A stretch of DNA of 64,000 nt from contig CAMAUX010000021.1 of NCBI GenBank assembly GCA_945861435.1, positions 22,315 through 86,314 on the forward strand. The letters run 5' to 3'. Below, piece by piece: positions 50,449 to 57,882 of the stretch (position 1 is its first letter; each line of letters begins with the position of its first letter). Origin of the DNA: Chthoniobacter flavus (GTDB taxonomy: Bacteria; Verrucomicrobiota; Verrucomicrobiia; Chthoniobacterales; Chthoniobacteraceae). The notes under the pieces are model-generated. The model had not been told where the DNA came from. It was given only the letters and a program-made list of their open reading frames with translations, and did no database searches. The translations under genes and the position numbers were made by a program.

Positions 50449-52385
50449 TGAAGCTCCTCCCCTCACTCCTCGCCCTGTGCGCCCTCCACGCCACTGCCAT
50501 GGCGGCTTTCGAGCAGGTGGCCCCCCACCTTTTCCGCTGGTCCGGCACGTGCAACGCCTACCTCCTCCGCGAAGGCGATGCCGGTCTGCTGATCGATCTC
50601 GGCGACGGTGAACTGCTCGCGCACCTTGCCGAAATCGGCGTGCGCAGGATCGAGTGGGTCCTGCTCACCGGACACCATCGCGAACTGCTCCAAGGCGCCG
50701 ACCGCCTCGATCCCGCATCCACGCAGCTCGCCGCACCGCGCAAGGAACAGCCCTTTCTCGAAACCCCGACCGCTTTCAGAAAATGGAATCCGCGTCTCGG
50801 GGATCCGTTCAGCGTGCATGGATCGAGTTATGTGCGGCCACCGCAGTCCCCCGTGCACGTGGATCGCTGGCTGGACGCGGACGAGGTGTTCCAGTGGCGC
50901 GGACACTCCCTCCGCTGCATCGCCACCCCGGGCCATTCCCCGGGCGGCATGACCTACCTCCTGCAGGATTCCGGAACGTCCGCGATGTTCCCGGGCGGGC
51001 TCATCCACGATGGCGCACGCATGTCGAACTGGTTCGATTCCGAGTGGGATTACGGCTTCGCCAAGGGCCTCGACGCCCTCATCCAATCCGCAGACATCCT
51101 CGCCGGGCTCGGCGTGGACAGTGCTTTCCCGGCCCAGGGCCCGGTGATCCGCAATGCCTCGGCACAGCTCGCACAGTACCGCGCGCGGCTTGCCTCATTC
51201 AGAGGAGACTATGTCCGCGGGTATCCCGTCGACTCGCTCTCCAAGCGCGGACCGCACCCAGCCACGACGCCGACCAAGGCGCACAGCGTGGTGCAGGTCA
51301 CGCCGCACCTCTTCATGTTCGGCCCGGAGATGGCGGGGAAGAACTTCTCAATCCTCATCGCGGACAGCGGCCATGGGCTTCTACTCGACTGCGGGCTGTT
51401 CTCACGCGTCGTCCTCGAACGCATCATCAGCGACCTCAAGACCCACCTCGGCCTCAAGAAAATCGATGCCTGCTGGATCTCCCATTCCCACGGCGACCAC
51501 TTCACCCTCTTCCCAGCTCTCAAGGAACACGGGGTCGAGTTCTGGACCATGGACTCCATCGCCGACAAGTGTCAGAACCCGCGTTACTACGACTACCCCG
51601 CGATGATCGGCGCGTACAACGCCGGCTTCGAGGCCGCCAAAATCGACCGCATCCTCAAGCCGGGCGAGGTCATCGAGTGGGAAGGCTACAAGCTCCACGT
51701 GGACTGGATGCCGGGCCAGACCGAGTTCGGCAACGCCCTCTGGCTTGAGCTCGATGGCAAGCGCATCGTCTTCACCGGCGACAACCTCTTCGGTGACCCC
51801 GCGGATCCCGCGCAGGACGGGCACGAGTGCGTGGTGGCCCGCAACAGCGCCATCACCGAGGAGGGCTACCTCGTCGCCGCGCAATACCTGCAACGCGTGA
51901 AGCCGGACATCATCATGGGCGCGCATTCCGTGCTGATGACCGAGCCCTCAGCGTTCATCGAGCGCTACCATGCATGGGCCCTGCGCATCATCCGGCAATA
52001 CCGCGCACTGCTGCCCGACGCGGATTACGAATACCTTTTCGATCCCTACTGGGTGAGCGCCTATCCTTATCGGGCGGACCTTGCATCGCAGGACTCCCTC
52101 ACCGTCCAGATCACCGTGCGCAACTTCCGCAACCGTCCGCAGCAGCACCGGGTGGCGCTCAAACTGCCGGCAGGCTGCAGCGCAGAACCGGCGATGCTCG
52201 AGGGAACGGTGCCCGCGAAGAGCCGCCAGAGTTATCCCGTGAAGATCAGCGTCATCCACCGCGAGGCGCTGCAACCGGGTGTCCAGATCGTTCCCATGGA
52301 CATCACCTTGGATGGCCGCCGTCACGGCGAACTCTTCGACTTCATCCTCCAAGGCCGGGAGGCGCAACCGCCCGCCACCAAGTAA
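50445..52385 (+). CDS. secreted tandem metallo-beta-lactamase-fold protein
   Basis: A 646-residue protein with a signal peptide at ~1-20 and two MBL domains. The first (~22-240) keeps the fold (NAYLLREGDAGLLIDLGDGE, CIATPGHSPGGMTYLL). It has lost the zinc motif, reading TGHHRELLQGAD where HxHxDH is expected. The second (~285-510) has an intact motif SHSHGDHF (His347, His349, Asp351, His352) and later GDNLFGDP and MGAHSVLM. A C-terminal beta domain (~545-640, VQITVRNFRNRPQQHRVAL) follows. One active and one degenerate domain in a chain suggest a structural or binding role for the first. It is coupled to the LamG-like gene. The substrate is unknown. Confidence 0.85.
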   Translation: MMKLLPSLLALCALHATAMAAFEQVAPHLFRWSGTCNAYLLREGDAGLLIDLGDGELLAHLAEIGVRRIEWVLLTGHHRELLQGADRLDPASTQLAAPRKEQPFLETPTAFRKWNPRLGDPFSVHGSSYVRPPQSPVHVDRWLDADEVFQWRGHSLRCIATPGHSPGGMTYLLQDSGTSAMFPGGLIHDGARMSNWFDSEWDYGFAKGLDALIQSADILAGLGVDSAFPAQGPVIRNASAQLAQYRARLASFRGDYVRGYPVDSLSKRGPHPATTPTKAHSVVQVTPHLFMFGPEMAGKNFSILIADSGHGLLLDCGLFSRVVLERIISDLKTHLGLKKIDACWISHSHGDHFTLFPALKEHGVEFWTMDSIADKCQNPRYYDYPAMIGAYNAGFEAAKIDRILKPGEVIEWEGYKLHVDWMPGQTEFGNALWLELDGKRIVFTGDNLFGDPADPAQDGHECVVARNSAITEEGYLVAAQYLQRVKPDIIMGAHSVLMTEPSAFIERYHAWALRIIRQYRALLPDADYEYLFDPYWVSAYPYRADLASQDSLTVQITVRNFRNRPQQHRVALKLPAGCSAEPAMLEGTVPAKSRQSYPVKISVIHREALQPGVQIVPMDITLDGRRHGELFDFILQGREAQPPATK

Positions 52386-52891
52386 CCACCCAAGCCCGGC
52401 TGGCACTTTCTGAGCCGCGCCCATCGCCCTGACATTCGGCGGGGGCTGAGCTCCTCTTGAGCGCCGCCCAAAAAGGGCACGCTCCACTGCTGCAATCCAA
52501 GCCCCTTCCGGGTGTCACCGTACTATGCGAGGCGCAGCATCCGTGGCGTGGCGGCCCATCATGCCAGGCTCAATCAATAAGAGGGCATGGGTCGCGCCTT
52601 GTTGAGGAAGCCCGAAAAAGCAACACGCACCCGCATCGTCTTCATGCCGGAGGCATGGGAAAAATTAGCCGGTGCTGAGCGGAATCCGCGCAGCGGATGG
52701 AGCGAGCCACCGGATCGCAGGCCCCACGCGACGCGCCCCGGCATGGGGCGCGAGAAGGCAGATAAGAAGAGGTGATCTTGCCAGTCCCCACCGGCCCCCC
52801 GGTATCCAGGTGCTATTCCACCCAAATCCACAGTCACCTCGGAACCGCCAAACCACGCGTCCGGCAGCCTCAGCCCTCTACCCCAGACCGA
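52386..52891. other. gene-free stretch between MBL and riboflavin synthase genes
   Basis: This 506-bp gap contains no convincing gene. Its main content is the REP-like hairpin cluster at 52643-52751. The remainder shows no promoter or repeat that I can support. Confidence 0.55.
52643..52751 (+). repeat. REP-like element of clustered hairpins, copy 1
   Basis: The element starts with CATGCCGGAGGCATG (6-bp arms), followed by AGCCGGTG..., ATCCGC-GCA-GCGGAT (52684-52698) inside an outer CCGGTG/CACCGG stem (52669-52713). GCGCCCC-GGCAT-GGGGCGC (52733-52751) follows. The same order of motifs recurs in inverted orientation at 63893-63991. It may be a REP/RAYT-type or IS200-derived repeat; no transposase is nearby. 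Confidence 0.7.
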
Positions 52892-53494
52892 TCAGGCGGA
52901 CTGCGAACGGACGGCGAGCAGGCGCTCGAGGTACTTCGCGAGGAGATCGAACTCGAGGTTCACCACGCTGCCTGCAACGCATCCGCCAAGATTCGTCATC
53001 GCCAGCGTGTGCGGAATGATCCAGAGGACGAAGCTCTGCGGCTTCACCTCGGCGACTGTGAGGCTGATCCCATTCACCGCGATCGAACCCTTGTACACAA
53101 CATACTGCGCGGAACCCGGTGGGAGGCTGATCTCGAGCCGGTGATCGTTCCCGTGCGGCTCAAAAGCCAGCACCTGCGCCGTGCCGTCGATATGCCCCTG
53201 AACAAAGTGTCCGCCCAACCGGCCACCCGCCGCCAGCGCAGGCTCAAGGTTCACCAACTCGCCGGGCTGCAACGTCCCTAGATTGGTGAGGCGCAGCGTC
53301 TCAGCAAGGAGGTCGAAGACCAGAAGGTCCTCTGTCCGCTCACTCACCGTGAGGCAGCATCCGTTGACGGCGATGCTGTCGCCCAACCGCGCAGCGGGCC
53401 CGAGCTTCGGTGCGCGCAACCGGAGGCGTCCCCCACCCTGCTGCGCCTCGAGGCCGATGACCTCGCCGGATTCCTCAACAAGTCCTGTGAACAT
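52892..53494 (-). CDS. ribE: riboflavin synthase, alpha chain
   Basis: A 200-residue enzyme that dismutates two 6,7-dimethyl-8-ribityllumazine molecules to riboflavin. It is built of two homologous lumazine-binding barrels. The first starts MFTGLVEESGEV and carries DSIAVNGCCLTVSE; the second carries GHFVQGHIDGTAQVL, then GSIAVNGISLTVAEV. The C-terminal helix includes LEFDLLAKYLER. Length and motif spacing are normal. No other rib genes and no FMN riboswitch are seen near it. The identification is secure. Confidence 0.97.
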   Translation of the reverse strand: MFTGLVEESGEVIGLEAQQGGGRLRLRAPKLGPAARLGDSIAVNGCCLTVSERTEDLLVFDLLAETLRLTNLGTLQPGELVNLEPALAAGGRLGGHFVQGHIDGTAQVLAFEPHGNDHRLEISLPPGSAQYVVYKGSIAVNGISLTVAEVKPQSFVLWIIPHTLAMTNLGGCVAGSVVNLEFDLLAKYLERLLAVRSQSA

Positions 53495-53707
53495 GAGGCG
53501 CGGAGGCTAGCCCGGAAGCCCCCCGCAAGGAAACGGCGAAATAGGGACCGCAGCAGACAGGCGTGCGGACCGGTTCGTTCTCCACCGCCGCTTGTGCGCA
53601 TCCCTTGTAAGCGACTATTGCCCGAGGCCTTTGACCAAGGGTTCCCGCTTGGCGTGATGCTCAAGGCACGTGCTCAGTCCGCTCGGAATGCCTCACTCCA
53701 TCCACCG

Positions 53708-54187
53708 TCACCGCTCGGAGGTTCCGGCCGGAAAACACTTCTCCACCGCCAGCTCGCGATAATCAAAAATCGCCTCGAGCTGCGGCCGCGCGAGGAGCGC
53801 ATGCACCGGCTCGCTCAACCAACCGAACGGCAGCCGGTACGTGATACGGTCCTCGACCTCCACCTTCCCGGAACCCACCGCGCGGAACCAATGCTCGTGG
53901 TGCCAGAGCGCATAAGGACCAGACCGCTGCTCGTCCACAAAGTAGCCATTCCCTTCCACATGCGTGATCTCCGTGAGCCAGTGCATCGGCACGCCAAACA
54001 GCGGCCTCACACGGTATGCAATCATCAGACCGGGATAGATCGCCTGCGGCAGATCCGGAGTGAGGATCTCGAAACCCAGCGTGGGCGGCGTGATCCGGCT
54101 GAGATTGCGTGGATTGGAAAAGAACTCCCAGAGAACCTCGATCGTTCCATGGAGAGTCTGTTTGCGATGCAGCGTGTGGGTCGGCAT
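53708..54187 (-). CDS. SRPBCC family protein
   Basis: A 159-residue helix-grip (START/Bet v1-like) protein. The pattern LWEFFSNPRNLSRITPPTLG near the N-terminus, IAYRVRPLFGVPMHWLTEIT in the middle and FVDEQRSGPYALWHHEHWF are typical of the SRPBCC subgroup often annotated as ligand-binding or cyclase-like. No catalytic residues or export signal are seen. The ligand is unknown. It is alone, between ribE and a serine hydrolase gene. Confidence 0.88.
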   Translation of the reverse strand: MPTHTLHRKQTLHGTIEVLWEFFSNPRNLSRITPPTLGFEILTPDLPQAIYPGLMIAYRVRPLFGVPMHWLTEITHVEGNGYFVDEQRSGPYALWHHEHWFRAVGSGKVEVEDRITYRLPFGWLSEPVHALLARPQLEAIFDYRELAVEKCFPAGTSER

Positions 54188-54300
54188 GGGAATGGATCTT
54201 CTCGAACACGCCGACTCTCACACGGGATCCGCCGCACACAAACCCCCAAGTAACCAATCAACGGCCGGCGCAGACTGGCGCCGCACCGCCGGAACCGCCG

Positions 54301-55440
54301 TCAGTTGGCTTTCTTCGCGGGATGCACCGTGAGCTGCGCAGCGCCCTCGCGCAGCTTCCCGAGTTCCGCGGCGTCGGCGGGAAGCGGGGCGGCTTGGAAT
54401 GCCGGCAGGAGCTTGCTCCACACGAGATCCAGCTCGGCCTGCATCTGGCCGGTCTGCGCGGTGATGGCGAGGACGGCGTCCTGCTCCGGCATCACGAGAC
54501 AGATCTGCCCGTCGCGTCCGTCGCCGCGATAGGCGTTGTGCTGACAGCGCCAGAACTGGAACCCATACCCCTGCTGCCAGTCGGACGTCCTGCCGCTGGG
54601 AGCCTTCTCATTGGGCACCTGTTTCGCAGTGGCAGCCTCGACCCACTTCGCGGGCAGAAGCTGGCGGCCGTTCCACCGGCCCTTCTGGAGGTACAATTGC
54701 CCGAACTTGGCGATGTCTTCCGTGCGAACAAACAGACCGTACCCGCCGAGGTTGTACCCCTCCCCTGTGACGCCCCACTCGGGATTCTCAATGCCGAGCG
54801 GTTCAAAGAGGCGCGGCCGCAGGTACTCGAGCACCGTCTTGCCAGTGGCCTTGGTGACGATCGCCGACAGCATGTAACTGCCAGGCGTGTTGTAACGGAA
54901 CCATGTGCCCGGCTGGTGCTGCACCGGATGCGCGAGGAACTCCTGCACCGAGGGACCGTTGGCGATGTTGAACTTGGGCTCCGTGTCATGACCGCCGCTC
55001 ATCGTGAGCAGATCGCGCACGCGCATGGCCTTGAGGTTTTCGGAGACATCCGCAGGGGTCTCTTTTGGAAAGAACTTCAGCACGGGATCCTCAAGGCTCA
55101 GCTTGCCCTCCTCCGCGGCAAGGCCGACGGCGGTGGAGTTGAAGCTCTTGCTCAGCGACCACAGGACATGCGGCTTGTCAGCCGCCTCCGGCTTCCACCA
55201 CGCCTCCGCAATCACGTGCCCATGCCGCACAAGCATGAAGCTGTGGAGCGTGTGAATCTCCTGATCCGCCGCCTCCATGAACCCGCGGATCGCCGCCGAG
55301 GAAATCCCCTGTGCCTCCGGAGTGCTGCGTGGAAGCGGCTCGCCCGCCACCAGCGCACAGTGCAGCGAGACAAAAGCGAGCAGCGCAAGAAGCGCAAAAA
55401 CGGGGGAGGGGAGGGAACGCGGGATGCGAGGGTATTTCAT
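54301..55440 (-). CDS. secreted serine hydrolase, beta-lactamase/PBP-like
   Basis: A 379-residue exported protein with a signal peptide at ~1-33. It has the class C beta-lactamase-like fold: SLSKSF (Ser95-x-x-Lys98, nucleophile and base), FRYNTPGSYMLSAIV where Tyr183 occupies the YxN position although the third residue is Thr rather than Asn, and LTMSGGHDTEP. Members of this family are esterases, peptidases or transpeptidase-like enzymes; the substrate is not predictable. The start at 55440 follows TTCCACCCCCCGTT. It is divergent from the secreted protein gene at 55615. Confidence 0.9.
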   Translation of the reverse strand: MKYPRIPRSLPSPVFALLALLAFVSLHCALVAGEPLPRSTPEAQGISSAAIRGFMEAADQEIHTLHSFMLVRHGHVIAEAWWKPEAADKPHVLWSLSKSFNSTAVGLAAEEGKLSLEDPVLKFFPKETPADVSENLKAMRVRDLLTMSGGHDTEPKFNIANGPSVQEFLAHPVQHQPGTWFRYNTPGSYMLSAIVTKATGKTVLEYLRPRLFEPLGIENPEWGVTGEGYNLGGYGLFVRTEDIAKFGQLYLQKGRWNGRQLLPAKWVEAATAKQVPNEKAPSGRTSDWQQGYGFQFWRCQHNAYRGDGRDGQICLVMPEQDAVLAITAQTGQMQAELDLVWSKLLPAFQAAPLPADAAELGKLREGAAQLTVHPAKKAN

Positions 55441-55614
55441 AACGGGGGGTGGAATTCGGGCGGACTCTACGGAAACCGCTCTGGTACCGCGAGCCCGCCG
55501 ATGGTGGGAAAAAGGGGCCGCAGGTCGGGTGCCCGCGGAGTAGCTTGCACGCGCACTCGACCCGGTTCGGGCGTCCTGCCATGAGTGAACACCGTGATGG
55601 AGCCACCCCCCTTC

Positions 55615-57180
55615 ATGGCCTCAAAGGCACGCGCATTCGTTGCGTGGGCCTTGCTCGCGATTGCTGCGCCAGCCGCGGATTGCGCGCCAATGCGCCCTGC
55701 GGCGAACGGGGCAGCCATGGTGCTCGGCACCGTCGAGGACTTTTCAAAAGCGCCTCCCGGCCCCCTTCAGAAGGGCTTTCTGGATTCGTGGCGCTGGACT
55801 TCCGAACAGCGCGAACTCGCCCGCGGATGGAGTCACCTCGAAATCGCGCCCAATCCGGAAAGCGGCGGACGCATGCTGCGCGTCCACGTTCACGACAGGC
55901 GGGCTCTCGCACCGCCCTCGATCCCGATCCTGCGGCTTGCCCCGTTCTACCCGCCGGAAGCCGACGGACTGCGGATCCGCTTGAAGGTGCTTTCGGGAAG
56001 CGCGTCCGTTTTCATCGGCGGTCCGACTGCCTATTACGCGAACAGCGACGTGTTCACCGAGCCGCAAACCGTGCGCGCCCTTGAACCGCCGCAGTGGGTG
56101 GAGGTCGTCTGCAATTTCAACCAGCCCACATGGCGCAACTATCGACGGGCCGGCTTCAGCGCAGACGCCCCGCGCAATTACTACAGCCGATGGGCTCAGG
56201 AACCCGTGGGGATTTTCCTCGGCGCAGATTCGGAGGGCGAGTTTCTGATCGACCGCATCGACCTCGTCGCGTTGGGCGAAGGAAGACCGTTTCCCACATT
56301 CCCGGCCGCACAGATCCAGATGGTGGAGACGATCGCGGACTTCGAAGACGGGAAGTTGGGAGATGCCTTCACGCTCTACATGGCGGCAGCCGAGGCGGAA
56401 TGGTTCGAGCAATCATGGATGCGCACCAAGCCGCTGCGCTTTGAACCCGCGACGCTGTCGGTGGTGGATTCCGGCATCACGCAGGGAAGGCGTTCCCTTT
56501 CATCGCGCGCACGCACCGCCGAGGAGGTCCACTGTACGGGAGTGCGCACCGCCGGCTCAGCCAACGCGAACGCGATCGCCGCAGCCGTCCGCGTGGAAGC
56601 CCCGGACCGCCACGACTCCCTCGTCGGCGTCGGAGAGGCCATTCCCATGGACTTCCTCGTGTTCGCGGCTCCGGCCGGGCGGCCGTTCCCGTGGGAACGC
56701 TTTGCGGCTTCGACGGAGCTTCGGTCCCACGCGCATGGGGGGCCTGTGGAGCATGTGGGGTTTGATTACCAATTCACCCACCGCGTGGTTGCGGGCTACA
56801 GCGGTGTCGACTTCGCGATCTACCAAACGCGCCGCTATCTGAAGCCTGGCGAGTGGACGGAGTTGATCCTGCCGACCGCGGACTTCACCTGTGTCTACGG
56901 GCAGGGCGCCATGCGTCCGCGTCTGCTCGGGCATGAGCCCCTCCGCGGTGCCGAGATCATCGCGGTGGCATGGATGAACCCATGGTGCAGACAGGGCCGG
57001 CAGGAGTCTGCGGTGACCACGCTGGTGGACACGCTCGCGTTCGTCCACGTGCCCGGATCGCCCGCCGAACACCGCTCCTTCTGGCAGGTGCCGGATCTCA
57101 CGCATTTGGAATCCCGCGAGGACACCGAGACCGGGCAACGCACACGCCACTTTTGGATGCGCAAACCCGAGCCGCGCTGA
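55615..57180 (+). CDS. secreted protein of unknown function
   Basis: A 521-residue exported protein with signal peptide MASKARAFVAWALLAIAAP when started at 55615; GTG at 55585 and ATG at 55597 are alternatives. The mature part appears to hold two related beta-rich halves, each introduced by an 'ETIADFEDGKLGDAF'-type strand (GTVEDFSKAPPGPLQKGF and ETIADFEDGKLGDAF). This pattern resembles jelly-roll carbohydrate-binding or glycoside-hydrolase accessory domains. I recognise no catalytic motif. A small hairpin follows the stop. Confidence 0.75.
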   Translation: MASKARAFVAWALLAIAAPAADCAPMRPAANGAAMVLGTVEDFSKAPPGPLQKGFLDSWRWTSEQRELARGWSHLEIAPNPESGGRMLRVHVHDRRALAPPSIPILRLAPFYPPEADGLRIRLKVLSGSASVFIGGPTAYYANSDVFTEPQTVRALEPPQWVEVVCNFNQPTWRNYRRAGFSADAPRNYYSRWAQEPVGIFLGADSEGEFLIDRIDLVALGEGRPFPTFPAAQIQMVETIADFEDGKLGDAFTLYMAAAEAEWFEQSWMRTKPLRFEPATLSVVDSGITQGRRSLSSRARTAEEVHCTGVRTAGSANANAIAAAVRVEAPDRHDSLVGVGEAIPMDFLVFAAPAGRPFPWERFAASTELRSHAHGGPVEHVGFDYQFTHRVVAGYSGVDFAIYQTRRYLKPGEWTELILPTADFTCVYGQGAMRPRLLGHEPLRGAEIIAVAWMNPWCRQGRQESAVTTLVDTLAFVHVPGSPAEHRSFWQVPDLTHLESREDTETGQRTRHFWMRKPEPR

Positions 57181-57183
57181 AAG

Positions 57184-57198
57184 CCCGCAGAATGCGGG
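57184..57198 (+). terminator. short hairpin after secreted-protein gene
   Basis: CCCGCA-GAA-TGCGGG forms a perfect 6-bp stem 3 bp after the stop codon. It lacks a T-tract, so it is more likely an mRNA-end stabiliser than a strong terminator. Confidence 0.35.
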
Positions 57199-57270
57199 AT
57201 GGCCAGCCGATCACGCCACGCATCAGAACGAATCCGACAACCAACCGACACAGCCCCCATCCCACCGCAC

Positions 57271-57726
57271 ATGAGCCTTCAGGATCAACTGCCGCAAATC
57301 ACACAGGGCGCCGTTGCATGGGCACAGGCCCACGCTGCGCGCATCGCAAAGGACGGGGAATCGCTTTCTCCGAAACTCATCGGCCTCGCGAAAAAGGTCG
57401 GCGTTTTGCAGCCCGAACTCATCCGGATTTTACGGGTGCCCACCGTGCCGTTTCCCGAAGAGCCGATGCTCCGGGAAGCCGCGCGGCAGACCGGCCTCGT
57501 CGATGGGGAGACGGCAGGGCTCACTCTCGGGCACGGGATCTACGTGGTGAGCCGTCACGAGACGGTGCGGCTTCTCTCCCATGAATTCCGTCATGTGCAC
57601 CAGTACGAGGCGCATGGTGGGATCGCCGGCTTTCTTGAAGCCTACCTGCGGCAGATCGTGGCGGTCGGCTACAGCGATGCACCGCTTGAAATCGACGCGC
57701 GCAGGCACGAGCGGACGCGCTGCTGA
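57271..57726 (+). CDS. small HExxH metallopeptidase-like protein
   Basis: A 151-residue protein with a zinc-peptidase-type motif LLSHEFRHVHQYE (His104, Glu105, His108). It is followed ~30 residues later by YSDAPLEIDAR, where Glu140 is a plausible third ligand. No signal peptide is apparent. Proteins of this size with HExRH-xx-Q and a trailing PLExxA motif are usually annotated as DUF4157-like or hypothetical peptidases. The substrate is unknown. The start at 57271 follows CCCCATCCCACCGCAC; the upstream extension of the frame lacks support. Confidence 0.72.
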   Translation: MSLQDQLPQITQGAVAWAQAHAARIAKDGESLSPKLIGLAKKVGVLQPELIRILRVPTVPFPEEPMLREAARQTGLVDGETAGLTLGHGIYVVSRHETVRLLSHEFRHVHQYEAHGGIAGFLEAYLRQIVAVGYSDAPLEIDARRHERTRC

Positions 57727-57882
57727 GGACGACCCACCGCGCGTTACCCTTGGTTCCCACCCCATTGCAAAGCCGATAAGCGTATCGACAAATCCGGAGG
57801 TGCGGCGGTTAAATCAACTCTCCTTTGGTAGACGCGAATGCGTCCGCTTTTCCACCCCCGCCCCACCCCTTCCTCACCCCTT

